From Sphingopyxis sp. (GTDB lineage: Bacteria; Pseudomonadota; Alphaproteobacteria; Sphingomonadales; Sphingomonadaceae), in NCBI RefSeq assembly GCF_016793825.1, contig NZ_JAEULM010000052.1:1-64000 (forward strand): a stretch of 64,000 nt of DNA. The letters are read 5' to 3'. This document shows, piece after piece, positions 1 to 8,397 of this stretch (its first letter is position 1; the number at the start of each line of letters is the position of its first letter). A model generated the notes under the pieces. That model was not told where the DNA came from and ran no database searches. It saw only the letters and a list, made by a program, of their open reading frames with translations. Made by a program: the position numbers and the translations under genes.

Positions 1-19
1 GGATCAAACTCTCAAGTTT
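1..19 (-). rRNA. rrs: 16S rRNA gene, first ~19 bases (5' end only)
   Basis: Read on the minus strand, the left edge carries the conserved 16S start AACTTGAGAGTTTGATCC, which every bacterial 16S gene has at positions ~1-20. The mature 5' end is placed at base 19 by alignment with E. coli numbering (AGAGTTTGATC beginning at nucleotide 8). The rest of the gene lies to the left of the window, so this is a fragment only because of the window edge. The upstream leader and promoter are inside the window. Confidence 0.93.
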
Positions 20-364
20 GATGTTCGAATCTGCAAAGGTGGAATATCCCTCGCAAACCCGCTCATTTTAAGGAGCCTGGCCTACACAAGAAGCAACCTT
101 CGAAAAGGCTGCTTCCACGTTATGGAAACGTGTAAGACATGCAGGTCAGGCTTGGCTTTTTATCCTGAGTTGCTTGCACCCTAAAGCTGCAAGACCCAGG
201 GCCGCCGCCCACATGTCCCTTCATCGACAATCACAATGTCAAAGAGCTCACCGACAAGAAATGGCGGACAGTTGTCGTTCCCCGCTATTTCTATCGGGGG
301 ACATCTGTCCGTATCTGTTGGCGACCGGGTGGTTCGTGGCGTCTGGCGCCGCGCCCCGTCCGGT
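20..364 (-). other. rRNA operon leader (5' external transcribed spacer)
   Basis: About 345 bases separate the predicted rRNA transcription start from the 16S 5' end. No protein-like reading frame here is convincing. A boxA antitermination signal lies inside it, as expected for a transcribed but untranslated rrn leader that pairs with the 16S 3' spacer for RNase III processing. The transcription start is inferred from the promoter position and is not directly visible. Confidence 0.7.
237..248 (-). promoter_or_regulatory. rrn boxA antitermination site
   Basis: The minus strand reads AGCTCTTTGACA, a close match to the boxA consensus TGCTCTTTAACA used by the NusB/NusE(S10) antitermination complex. 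Its position in the leader, between the promoter and 16S, is the canonical one. Confidence 0.85.
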
Positions 365-371
365 GAACAGG

Positions 372-430
372 CCTCTAGGCCCCTGCCTGAGTCGGGTCAA
401 CAGCTTTTTGCAATTTTGTTTCAACTTTTC
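372..430 (-). promoter_or_regulatory. rrn P1-type promoter with UP-like element
   Basis: On the minus strand TTGACC (400-395) is followed after exactly 17 bases by TAGAGG (377-372). Directly upstream of the -35 box (about 401-430) is an A/T-rich tract containing AAAATTGCAAAAAGCTG, standing out from GC-rich surroundings as UP elements do. The -10 hexamer is weak by consensus, but position, spacing and the downstream boxA support the call. Confidence 0.75.
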
Positions 431-617
431 GCGAAACCCGCAAAAATCCGTGGATCTTCCTTCCTTCTTCTCGGGTCTGGCCCACGCGCCCGCACGCCGC
501 GCCGGCACGAGAATCGCGCCGACGGGATTCGAAACGCACCGAAATGCGCCGCGAATCCGCGTTCGCCCGCGATTCCCTTCAATCATTGCTTAGCGGATCC
601 ATGCTAGGGAACCGGCG

Positions 618-1613
618 ATGAATAGTTCTCCCGCCCAGCCTGCCCCGCGGATCGCGGTGATCGTTCCCGCTTACGGCGTCGCGCAGTTCCTGCCCGCGGC
701 GCTCGATTCGCTTCAGGCGCAAAGCCTTGGCGACTGGGAAGCGATCGTCATCGACGACGGCGCGCCCGACGACGTCGCCGGCGCGGTGCAGCCGTATCTG
801 GCCGATCCGCGAATCCGGTTCCTGCAAACGTCGAACGGCGGCGTTTCGTCCGCGCGCAATCGCGCGATCGCGGAGGCCCGCGCGCCGCTGATCGCACTGC
901 TCGACGGCGACGACCTGTTCCGCCCCGACTATCTAGCGGCAATGGTCGCCGCGATGGACGCCGATCCCTACGCCTGCATCGCGACGTGCAACGCCCGTGT
1001 CTTCGGCGCGGTCGCCATCGAAAGCGAGGTCGTGCAGGCCGGGCAGAATCGCACCGCGACGGGAACACTGGCCGACCTGCTCTGTGGGCGCCTCAACATC
1101 TATATCGGTTCGACCTTCCGCCGCGCCGACTTCGAAGCGATCGGCGGGTTCGATCCTGCAATGACCCATGCCGAGGACCTCGACCTGTGGGTCCGGCTGT
1201 TCCTGCACGGCGGACATGTGCGGTATGTCGATGCGGTTCTTGGCGACTATCGAGTACGCGGCGTGTCGGCATCGCGCCATCTGCTCAAGATGATTCGCGG
1301 CAATATGTGCGTTTACGACAAGATCATCGCAGCGCGACCGGGAAGCCGCGAAGCCGAACTCGCCCTGACGCTCCGCACGCGCGAGGAAGATCGCGTCGCG
1401 GTCGAGGAAGCCGTCGCGGCGGTCATCGCCGGGGACACCGATGTGGCCCTCAGGGCGCTGCGAACCCATCGCCGCCAGATGCGCAACCCGGGCTGGTCGC
1501 TCGCCTTCGCGCTGTGGCAGATCTTTCCGCGACTCGCGCCACCGATGCTCGCCTGGCGCCAGAGCCGCCACGCGACGACGGTGGCGCCTTCGCCCGAATT
1601 CCGCGCCGGTTGA
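618..1613 (+). CDS. Family 2 glycosyltransferase (GT-A fold)
   Basis: Predicted cytoplasmic glycosyltransferase adding a sugar from a nucleotide-sugar donor to a growing surface glycan. The 331-residue protein opens with the GT2 pattern RIAVIVPAYG (11-20), then VIDDGAP (44-50), the NGGVSSARN acceptor-site segment (73-81) and the metal-binding LDGDD (95-99). An ED pair near 186 (HAEDLDLWVRL) fits the catalytic base region. No transmembrane segment is evident, and the last ~100 residues are unassigned. It is divergent from the rRNA operon and is followed after 8 bases by a flippase and a second GT2, so the three form an exopolysaccharide, O-antigen or similar operon. Donor and acceptor cannot be read from sequence. 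Confidence 0.9.
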   Translation: MNSSPAQPAPRIAVIVPAYGVAQFLPAALDSLQAQSLGDWEAIVIDDGAPDDVAGAVQPYLADPRIRFLQTSNGGVSSARNRAIAEARAPLIALLDGDDLFRPDYLAAMVAAMDADPYACIATCNARVFGAVAIESEVVQAGQNRTATGTLADLLCGRLNIYIGSTFRRADFEAIGGFDPAMTHAEDLDLWVRLFLHGGHVRYVDAVLGDYRVRGVSASRHLLKMIRGNMCVYDKIIAARPGSREAELALTLRTREEDRVAVEEAVAAVIAGDTDVALRALRTHRRQMRNPGWSLAFALWQIFPRLAPPMLAWRQSRHATTVAPSPEFRAG

Positions 1614-1621
1614 ACGCAGAC

Positions 1622-3100
1622 ATGTCGGTCCGCAAAGCCATAGCGTGGGCGAGCGCCAGCAAGCTGCTGAGCTTCAGCATCGCCTTCGCCGGCAGCATCA
1701 TCGTCGCGCGCTATTTCCTGACGCCGGCCGAAGTCGGCCTGTTCTCGATCGCCTTTGCCGCGACCGCGCTGATCGCGGTACTTCAGGAGTTCGGCCTCAA
1801 CCGCTATATCGTCGGCGAGGCCGAGTTGGGGAAGGAGAAGCTCCACACTGCCTTTTCGGTATCGCTCGCGGTCGCCTGGGGCGTCGCGCTCGTGATCCTT
1901 GCCGCCGCAAAGCCACTGTCGTGGCTCTATGGCGACCCAAAGCTCTTTCCGCTGATGCTGGTCATCGGTTCATCCTATCTGTTCGTCCCACTGGCGATCG
2001 TGCCGACCGCGCTTCGCCAGCGCGCGATGGATTTCCGCTCGGACTTCATGATCGAGGTCGCCGCATCGGTCACCAATGCGGTGGTGACGATCAGCTTAGC
2101 GGCGGCGGGTCAGGGTCCCATGGCGCTCGCTTGGGGCGCCCTGGCGCAGCAGATCGCGCGCGCCCTTGTCAGCCAGTGGCGGAACGGGTGGATCTTTCCC
2201 TGGCCGCTGCGATTCACCGGCGCGTCGCATGTCCTGCGTTTCGGCGGCGGCTCCACACTGCTCCAGATTTTCGATTCGGTGGGTACGCGCTCGCCCGATC
2301 TGATCGTCGGCGGGATCGCCGGCAACACGGCCGTCGGCCTCTATTCGCGGGCAAGCGGGCTCGCCGTACAGCTCGTCAACCTGATGACCGGCGCGGTGAA
2401 CAGCGTCTTCTACCCCGCCCTCGCGCAGATGCGCAACGAAGGCAAATCGCTTGGCGAACCCTATCTGCGACTCGTCGGCGGCTACACAGGAATCGTCTGG
2501 CCGGCGCTCGCCGGCCTCGCGGCGGCGTCCTATCCGCTGGTTCATGCATTATATGGTCCGCGCTGGACCGACGTCGCGCCGATCCTCAGCCTGCTCGCGA
2601 TCGCCGAGATGATCTTCGTCGCGCTGCCGATGAGCGTGCAGGTCCCGATCCTGCTCGGCCGACTCGACGGCGTGCTGAAACGCACCGGCACCGCTACCGC
2701 CGTCGCGGTCGTCCTGCTGCTGGTCGGCGCCCGACATGGGGGGCAGGCGGCCGCGGCCGCCTATGTCGTTTACGCCGCTTTCTGGTTCTGCCTCTATGCC
2801 GTCTTCCTGCGGAGCCTGACCGGCTTCGCCTGGCGCGGGCTTCTGGCCGACTATGGTCGCAGCCTGATCGGCGCCGCGGCGGCGGTCGCGCCGCTACTCG
2901 CCTGGTATCGCTGGATCACGCCGCCGACGGCGATGGGCTTCGCCGAATTGCTGGTGCCGGTGTCGGCCGGCGTCCTCCTCTGGCTCGCCGCCCTGTTCGC
3001 TACCAGCAACCACCTCACGGACGACATACGCCGGCTCGTCGTCACCACCCTCGACCGGATCGGCCTGCGCCGGCCCGCCTCGAAGCAACCCCTGCCATGA
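1622..3100 (+). CDS. Oligosaccharide flippase / Wzx-like polysaccharide transporter
   Basis: A 492-residue multispanning inner-membrane protein of the MOP (MATE-like) superfamily, expected to flip lipid-linked oligosaccharide to the periplasm. The N-terminus WASASKLLSFSIAFAGSIIVARYFLTPAEVGLFSIA is typical of the polysaccharide_synt family: two helices joined by a loop containing RYxLTPxEVG. About 12-14 hydrophobic segments follow, and the Sxx(D)xLxxGxxxGxxxxGxYxRA pattern (SPDLIVGGIAGNTAVGLYSRA, split across about 224-244) is characteristic. The ATG at 1622 is chosen because it starts the first membrane helix correctly and lies 8 bases after the upstream glycosyltransferase stop. Its stop overlaps the ATG of the next gene in an ATGA, indicating translational coupling. 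Confidence 0.88.
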   Translation: MSVRKAIAWASASKLLSFSIAFAGSIIVARYFLTPAEVGLFSIAFAATALIAVLQEFGLNRYIVGEAELGKEKLHTAFSVSLAVAWGVALVILAAAKPLSWLYGDPKLFPLMLVIGSSYLFVPLAIVPTALRQRAMDFRSDFMIEVAASVTNAVVTISLAAAGQGPMALAWGALAQQIARALVSQWRNGWIFPWPLRFTGASHVLRFGGGSTLLQIFDSVGTRSPDLIVGGIAGNTAVGLYSRASGLAVQLVNLMTGAVNSVFYPALAQMRNEGKSLGEPYLRLVGGYTGIVWPALAGLAAASYPLVHALYGPRWTDVAPILSLLAIAEMIFVALPMSVQVPILLGRLDGVLKRTGTATAVAVVLLLVGARHGGQAAAAAYVVYAAFWFCLYAVFLRSLTGFAWRGLLADYGRSLIGAAAAVAPLLAWYRWITPPTAMGFAELLVPVSAGVLLWLAALFATSNHLTDDIRRLVVTTLDRIGLRRPASKQPLP

Positions 3101-4095
3101 CCACGGAGCCATCGCCCGCCATGCGTTTCACCGTCCTTATCGTGACCTATAATCGCGCCGACCTGATCGAACGGTCGCTCGACAGCATCGCGCGGCAGAC
3201 GCTGCCGCCCGCCGAGATCATCGTCGTCGACGACGCCTCGACCGACAACACCGCCGAAGTCGTGGCCCGCTGGGCCGGGCGAAATGCGATCCCGGTCAAC
3301 TATATCGTGGCCGAACGGAATGGCGGCGAAGGCGTCGTCCGCAACATCGGGATGAAGGCGGCAAAGACGCCGCTGATCGCCTTCCTCGATTCGGATGACG
3401 AATTCCGCCCCGACGCAATGGAACGGCTGATCGCACCACTCCTCGCCTATTCGTCCCTTGCCGTCAGCTTCGGCGACGCCTTCGTGCTGCCCGAACCGGG
3501 TCCGGGCTTGCCGCCCCGTCTTGTCGAAAGCCGCCTTGCCGCCGACGAGACCAGCCCGATGCCAGACGCGCCCGCTGGGTCGGGCTGGCGCCGGCTCGAC
3601 GATCCGCAATCGACGCTGCTGCTGATCAGCATGATCCCGACCTGTTCGGCGATGTTCCGCCGCGATGCGGCCGAGGCGGCCGGCTGGTTCCCCGAATATC
3701 GCCGCGCGGGCGACTGGCTCTTCTGGCTCAAGCTGACCGGCCAGGGCGGGTTTGCCTGCCAGTTCTTCGATGCCGCCAACGTCTATCGCCAGGGCGACAA
3801 TCTGACGAGCGCGGGAACCGATGCGCTGTGGGCGCAGCAGATGCTGCACGTCTACCTCGGCCTCCGGGACGGTTCGATCCCGCTCGACCTGACGAGCGCG
3901 AACCGGGCGCGGCTCGAGACCGCGATCGTCGAGAAGACAGGTCACTATCGCTATTGGTATTCGCGCAAGGGGTGGCCCGCCTACTGGCGGGCGCTGGGCG
4001 AAGCGGAGGCGCGCGCAACCGGCAACCGGCTGACGCATCTGCTGCGCGACCCCAAAAGCGCTGCCCGCGCGCTCTATTCCAGTATCCGGTCCTGA
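3097..4095 (+). CDS. Family 2 glycosyltransferase
   Basis: Second glycosyltransferase of the operon, 332 residues. GT2 hallmarks are FTVLIVTYNRADLIERSL (11-28), IIVVDDASTDNTAEV (41-55), the NGGEGVVRNIG segment (75-85) and the DxD-type FLDSDDEFRP (97-105). A later RAGDWLFWLKL stretch matches the ED/GDWxxWxR helix that shapes the acceptor site. The first ATG (3097) overlaps the flippase stop by four bases, so coupled translation is likely; a second in-frame ATG at 3121 is a possible alternative. The gene ends the operon, with the next gene convergent 4 bases on. Specificity is unknown. Confidence 0.9.
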   Translation: MTTEPSPAMRFTVLIVTYNRADLIERSLDSIARQTLPPAEIIVVDDASTDNTAEVVARWAGRNAIPVNYIVAERNGGEGVVRNIGMKAAKTPLIAFLDSDDEFRPDAMERLIAPLLAYSSLAVSFGDAFVLPEPGPGLPPRLVESRLAADETSPMPDAPAGSGWRRLDDPQSTLLLISMIPTCSAMFRRDAAEAAGWFPEYRRAGDWLFWLKLTGQGGFACQFFDAANVYRQGDNLTSAGTDALWAQQMLHVYLGLRDGSIPLDLTSANRARLETAIVEKTGHYRYWYSRKGWPAYWRALGEAEARATGNRLTHLLRDPKSAARALYSSIRS

Positions 4096-4099
4096 ACGG

Positions 4100-4525
4100 T
4101 CAGGACGCGATATAGTCGCGCATCGCCGCGGCTTCGGCCTCGATATTGTCGATGCGATGTTTGACGAGGTCGCCGATCGAAACGAAACCGACCAGCCGCC
4201 CGTCATCGACGACCGGCAGGTGGCGGATACGCTTCTGCGTCATCTGCGATAGTGCCGCGATCACCGCCATGTGCGGATCGCACGTCACCGGCGACTTGGT
4301 CATCACATCGCCAAGGGCGCGGTCGAGCGCCTCCGGGCCATAGGACGACATCAGTCGCACCAGATCGCGTTCGGAAAAAATGCCGACGATGGCGTCACCC
4401 TCGACCACCGGAACCGCGCCGATGCGGTGCTGCGCGAGCAGGTCGATCACCGCGCGGACCGTGTCGCCGGGCCGCGCCGAAATCACCGCGCCCGTGCGCC
4501 CGTGAAGAATCGCTCCGATCGTCAT
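4100..4525 (-). CDS. CBS domain-pair protein
   Basis: A 141-residue stand-alone tandem CBS (Bateman) module. The two repeats span roughly 10-62 and 72-130, each with the CBS pattern of hydrophobic strands ending in GIFSERDL (48-55) and GFVSIGDLVK (113-122). Bateman modules bind adenine nucleotides (AMP, ATP, SAM) and act as sensors; here no effector domain is fused, as in the short alphaproteobacterial 'inosine-5-monophosphate dehydrogenase-like' CBS proteins. The ATG at 4525 precedes MTIGAILHGR, the usual start of such proteins. It is transcribed convergently with the glycan operon, 4 bases from its stop. Target and ligand are unknown. Confidence 0.9.
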   Translation of the reverse strand: MTIGAILHGRTGAVISARPGDTVRAVIDLLAQHRIGAVPVVEGDAIVGIFSERDLVRLMSSYGPEALDRALGDVMTKSPVTCDPHMAVIAALSQMTQKRIRHLPVVDDGRLVGFVSIGDLVKHRIDNIEAEAAAMRDYIAS

Positions 4526-4645
4526 AGTCGTGCCGCTCCCATCTCTATGTCCGTTGCGGGCAAAGCCTATCATGATTCGCGGCCAAGCCCAAAGCGGCGC
4601 CTTTGCGGCTTGGCCTGCCGGCCGTCTTGGTTCATGGAGGCGCGC

Positions 4646-4954
4646 ATGGTCAAACCCTCGCCCCTCGACAATCGCGACACCTCGAACATCGCCTGGACGC
4701 GCTACCGCCGACTGATGAAGGGCATGACCTTCGTCTCGTTCGCGGCCGTCCTGCTGGCGCTTGGCTGGCTGCGCTATACGCTGGGCGACCAGTTCAGCAT
4801 CCACATGGTCATCGCCACCACCGCAGGAGTCGGCCTGTCGGTGATGCTGGGCGCCGCGCTGATGGGTCTGGTCTTCCTGTCGAGCGGCAGCGGCCACGAC
4901 GAAGCGGTCGAGGACCCGTTCGAAAACGACCCGGACATGAACCATGACCGATAA
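4646..4954 (+). CDS. Small two-helix membrane protein, unknown function
   Basis: A 102-residue protein with two clear transmembrane segments (about 27-43 and 53-77: FVSFAAVLLALGWLRY and MVIATTAGVGLSVMLGAALMGLVFL), a basic N-terminal tail (WTRYRRLMKG) and an acidic C-terminal tail (DEAVEDPFENDPDMNHD). The start at 4646 is preferred because GGAGG lies five bases upstream; an ATG at 4634 is in frame but lacks this spacing. Its 3' end overlaps the next gene by 11 bases, so the two are coupled. Small conserved membrane proteins of this shape are common in sphingomonads and I do not recognise a function. Confidence 0.8.
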   Translation: MVKPSPLDNRDTSNIAWTRYRRLMKGMTFVSFAAVLLALGWLRYTLGDQFSIHMVIATTAGVGLSVMLGAALMGLVFLSSGSGHDEAVEDPFENDPDMNHDR

Positions 4955-5342
4955 GACCGCCGCCGATTCGGACTGTCCGCGCGATCCCATCCTGCGCGTC
5001 GTCCCCCGCCCCGCCGACATCAACGCCAACGGCCATATCTTCGGCGGCTGGGTGCTGAGCCAGATGGACATCGCGGGCGGCATCGTCGCCGGGCGCGTTG
5101 CCCAGGGCGCGGTCGCGACCGTCGCGATCGAGACGATGGAATTCATCGCGCCGATCCTGCTGCGCGACATCATCTCCCTCTATGCGCATGTCGAGCGGCG
5201 TGGACGTACGTCGCTGGCGATCCGGATCGAGGTCATAGCGACGCGCGACGGCGGCCGAACCGAAGAGCGGGTGACCGAAGGCGTGTTCACCTTCGTCGCG
5301 CTCGACGAGAATCACCGCCCGCGCGCGCTTCCGACCATCTGA
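4944..5342 (+). CDS. yciA: Acyl-CoA thioesterase, YciA-type hotdog
   Basis: A 132-residue single hotdog-domain thioesterase that hydrolyses acyl-CoA to free acid and CoA in the cytoplasm. The family signature is clear: ADINANGHIFGGWVLSQMDIAG (split about 24-45) holds the Asn/Asp-Gly-His-Phe-Gly-Gly-W motif with the catalytic Asp in MDIAG, followed by VATVAIETMEFIAPI and DIISLYAHVERRGRTSLAIRIEV, as in E. coli YciA and the acyl-CoA hydrolase family. Length is normal. It overlaps the small membrane protein gene upstream, suggesting co-expression. Substrate chain length cannot be inferred. Confidence 0.9.
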   Translation: MTDKTAADSDCPRDPILRVVPRPADINANGHIFGGWVLSQMDIAGGIVAGRVAQGAVATVAIETMEFIAPILLRDIISLYAHVERRGRTSLAIRIEVIATRDGGRTEERVTEGVFTFVALDENHRPRALPTI

Positions 5343-5348
5343 CCGGCG

Positions 5349-6929
5349 CTATTTGACGCGAAAGACCTGGACGATCCGGTCGTTCGCAGGAATGCGGACG
5401 CGCCAGACCCACGCATTGCCGCGCCGCTCCCACCCCTCGGGCTCGGGATCGAGCCGCAGCGGCACCAGCATCTCGACCTCCGCATCAAACGGCCGCGCGT
5501 TGGTCAGCGTGACCTGCCACAGGCGCTTGTCCTTATTCTCCGGATCGATCTGGACGACGGTCTGCGCCTGCACCGCCGGACTGGCACCGATATCGTAATC
5601 GACCCGCTCGTCCTTCGCCTTGTCCCCGATTTTCGCTTCACCGACGAGCAGGCGGCGACCGCCGACCGTCTCGAACACCGTCGCCATGCCAGCCGGAAGC
5701 GCGAAGCCGAGCCCGTCCGATTCGCGATTCTGCACGCGCAGCCGCGTCACCAGCGGCACCGGACTATCACTATAATTCTGATAGACCGTCCCGGCGTAAA
5801 GCTGTTCGACCGCCACCTTGTCGCTCGCCAGCAGCGCGACCTGTTTCTGCCCCTTGGCCGACACATCGACGCGGAACGGCACTCGATAGAATTTGAGGTC
5901 GCCGAGATCCTCGGGCGGCGGCGGGGGCGGCGGAGCGGGCGGCGGAGGCGGCGCCATCGCCATCGCGGGCGGCGGCGCGCCCCGGCCCCTCCGATTCGCG
6001 GTTACGACCACCTCCATGGCGTCGGACTCGTTATACGCCTGCTCGACCTCGATGATCGGCGGCAGGCTCCACAATGGATGCGTGCTGGTGATGTCCATCG
6101 GCCAGCACTTCAGGATCAGCGGCCCCGGCGTGCTGCGCGGCAACGGGGGGCTGTACATCTTGTTCAGCCGGCCGGCGATCACGTTCATCTGCGCGTTCGG
6201 GAAACTCGTCACCCCGCCGTTGGCGACGGTGATCCAGCCGGTCAGCCCCAGCGACTTTCCATCGGCTGCGCGATCCGCGACATAGTTCGCAGCCCAGTCG
6301 AATCCCTCGGCCAGATAGAGTAGCTGGACAGTGACGGTGCGCGCGGTCCTGCTTTCGACGAGCACCGACAGCGTCGGCTTCGCCGACAGATCCTTCGGCA
6401 CGCGGGCATAGAGCATCCGTTCGGGCAGCCCTGCGCAACCGAGCGCTTCATATCCGTTCGCGGTCTGGAGGATGACACCGCCACCAGGACCGGCCTGGAT
6501 CAACGCATCCTGTTCGACGACCTTGCCGGTCGCGCGATCCGTCCGACGCAGCGTCACGCTGCGTTTCAGATAGGCGTCGACAAGCCCGGCGGGTGAAAGC
6601 AGTCGGGCGTCGCGATTCTTTTCGATCACCCCGTCGGGAAGCCCGCTCACCACCGCGGTCTCGGGCAACAGGCCCTCCGCCACCCCCTCAAAGCGCAGCA
6701 CCGACACGCCGGCCGGCAGCGTCACCTTGCGCGTCTCGGTGATGAAGGCGAACCCCTGCGGCCAGTTCGGGTCGATGCCCCCGCCGCCGCGATTCGGGGC
6801 GCGGTAGACGGTGACCGCGACGTCGGCAATCTGCGACGACACCGTGACCGGCGGCTCGGCTTGCGCATGGGCGATCGCCGGCGTCAGCAACGCCGCCACC
6901 CACATCAGCAGGAGCCGGGCCCACGCCAC
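5349..6929 (-). CDS. Secreted DUF4139 protein with proline-rich insert
   Basis: A 526-residue exported protein of the DUF4139 (mucoidy inhibitor MuiA-like) family. It has a signal peptide (WARLLLMWVAALLTPAIAHAQA, in two parts up to about residue 24). The N-terminal half forms a beta-rich domain with VSSQIADVAVTVYRA, and the C-terminal half carries the conserved RVPFRVDVSAKGQKQVALL and terminal LRLDPEPEGWERRGNAWVWRVRIPANDRIVQVFRV pieces. Between the halves is a linker with EVVVTANRR, which resembles a TonB-box/plug start, followed by a run of prolines. The start is a GTG at 6929. It is 10 bases downstream of a second DUF4139 gene, so they form an operon. Function in this family is not established. 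Confidence 0.85.
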   Translation of the reverse strand: MAWARLLLMWVAALLTPAIAHAQAEPPVTVSSQIADVAVTVYRAPNRGGGGIDPNWPQGFAFITETRKVTLPAGVSVLRFEGVAEGLLPETAVVSGLPDGVIEKNRDARLLSPAGLVDAYLKRSVTLRRTDRATGKVVEQDALIQAGPGGGVILQTANGYEALGCAGLPERMLYARVPKDLSAKPTLSVLVESRTARTVTVQLLYLAEGFDWAANYVADRAADGKSLGLTGWITVANGGVTSFPNAQMNVIAGRLNKMYSPPLPRSTPGPLILKCWPMDITSTHPLWSLPPIIEVEQAYNESDAMEVVVTANRRGRGAPPPAMAMAPPPPPAPPPPPPPEDLGDLKFYRVPFRVDVSAKGQKQVALLASDKVAVEQLYAGTVYQNYSDSPVPLVTRLRVQNRESDGLGFALPAGMATVFETVGGRRLLVGEAKIGDKAKDERVDYDIGASPAVQAQTVVQIDPENKDKRLWQVTLTNARPFDAEVEMLVPLRLDPEPEGWERRGNAWVWRVRIPANDRIVQVFRVK

Positions 6930-6939
6930 GCCCTCTACC

Positions 6940-8328
6940 TCAGTATCGGGTGTCGAATGTTGCGGTCAGTTCGACCTTGCCGTTGGCGGGAACCGGCACC
7001 TGCCATTCGACGCGGTCGGCGGACACCCGCTCGCTCTTCAGGCTTTCGTCCGAAATCCGCACGTCGCCATACAGGCCGTCCTGCGCGACCAGCACCGTCG
7101 CCGCCTGCGGCCGCGCGTTGGTGACGACATATTTCATCTTCGTCACCCAGCGCGAGTCGCTCTTGCGCGTGCGCGAGACGACGGTGGTCTGGACCTTGAC
7201 GTCGAAGGCATCGCCGGTCCGCAGCGACATGTTCGAACCCATCGGCGTATGATCGATCCGGTTTTCGCCGATGAACTGCGGATCGCCGCGCGCATCACGC
7301 ATATAAACGCGGATCGTACCGGCGGGGAGTTGATCGCCCAGCCCGCCCTGCCGCGAGGTCGAGAATCGCAGCACGCTCGCCGTGCTGACCGGATCGGTGC
7401 TGCTGCCCAGCCAGCGGTTGACGAATTCATAGGTCGAACGCGCGGGGGCGCCCTTCACATCGAGAAAGCTGACCTGCTTTTGCTGCGCGTTGGCGATCGT
7501 CGTGCGTTCCGCCAGCGGATAGAGATAATAGTCGCCCAACCGTTCGCGATCGTTGCTCTCGGTCCCCGCCGAATCCATCGTCCCGGCGAGCTGGCGAAAC
7601 CCGCCGCCGCCGCCCGGATTGCCCGCGACCAGCAGCGTGCGCGCATTGGTGAAGGTCGTGCCCGTGCTGTTGGTGAGCGTCACCCAGCCCTGAATGTCCA
7701 TCGCGCCCTTCGCGGCGTCGAACAGCGCGACATAATCGGCCGTCCACCCCAGATTGGGTGTCAGATAGGACAGGCGGGCCGGAATGGTTCCCGCGTCGGC
7801 CGCATCGACCGTCACCGACAAGGTCGGCCGCGCGCGCAGATTGGGGGGCAGCCGGTCGAATACCGCGCGCACCGGCAGGCCGTCGTCACGCAGCACCTCG
7901 ATCCGCTCGCCGACCTGCAGCACGATACCGCCGTTCGCCGCGAGCACCTTGGCGCGCTCGCTGCGTTCGGCGCCGGTCGCCGGATTGGTACGGATCAGCG
8001 TGATCTGCTGTCCGACCGCCTTGTCCATCAACTTGTCGGGAGTCAGCAGGTCGAAATCGAAATTCTGCTCGACGATACCGATGCCGGGCCCCGACAGCGT
8101 CACCGTCTCGGGCCGGATGCGCGCCGACACGTCGGGGAATTCGATGCGGTTGCGGCCGCGCGTGACGGCAAGCTGGCGGTCGTCCTGAACCAGCGACTGG
8201 CCGTTGTTATAGATGGTGACGGCAACGTCGCCCTGCGCATTGCCCAGAACCGCGTCCTGCGCCTGCACGGGTGCGATGGTCGCACTCCCGGCCAGCACGG
8301 CCATCATGACCAAAGCGCGCATACCCAT
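6940..8328 (-). CDS. Secreted DUF4139 family protein
   Basis: A 462-residue paralogue of the downstream gene, upstream in the same two-gene operon. A signal peptide (MGMRALVMMAVLAGSATIAPVQAQ) is followed by an N-terminal beta domain (GDVAVTIYNNGQSLVQDDRQL; RIRPETVTL) and the DUF4139 body (ARLSYLTPNLGWTADYVALFD; LTNSTGTTFTNARTLLVAG; VPVPANGKVELTATFDTRY at the C-terminus). It lacks the proline-rich insert and VVVTANRR segment of its neighbour. Exported or periplasmic location is inferred from the signal peptide, and no catalytic motif is visible. The pair likely arose by duplication followed by divergence. Confidence 0.87.
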   Translation of the reverse strand: MGMRALVMMAVLAGSATIAPVQAQDAVLGNAQGDVAVTIYNNGQSLVQDDRQLAVTRGRNRIEFPDVSARIRPETVTLSGPGIGIVEQNFDFDLLTPDKLMDKAVGQQITLIRTNPATGAERSERAKVLAANGGIVLQVGERIEVLRDDGLPVRAVFDRLPPNLRARPTLSVTVDAADAGTIPARLSYLTPNLGWTADYVALFDAAKGAMDIQGWVTLTNSTGTTFTNARTLLVAGNPGGGGGFRQLAGTMDSAGTESNDRERLGDYYLYPLAERTTIANAQQKQVSFLDVKGAPARSTYEFVNRWLGSSTDPVSTASVLRFSTSRQGGLGDQLPAGTIRVYMRDARGDPQFIGENRIDHTPMGSNMSLRTGDAFDVKVQTTVVSRTRKSDSRWVTKMKYVVTNARPQAATVLVAQDGLYGDVRISDESLKSERVSADRVEWQVPVPANGKVELTATFDTRY

Positions 8329-8397
8329 CCTCCCCGCAGACGTCCGGCAGGGAGGCTAGGTTATGTCGATTCCAAAGGCTAGCCGAAAATCGGCTGC

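Noticed and set aside
174-607. Three overlapping frames of 110-140 codons in the rRNA leader region
   Set aside because: They lie over the rrn promoter, boxA and leader and show no protein-like features.
2851-4206. A 451-codon minus-strand frame opposite the flippase and second glycosyltransferase
   Set aside because: Antisense shadow of two recognisable plus-strand genes; low-complexity Arg-rich translation.
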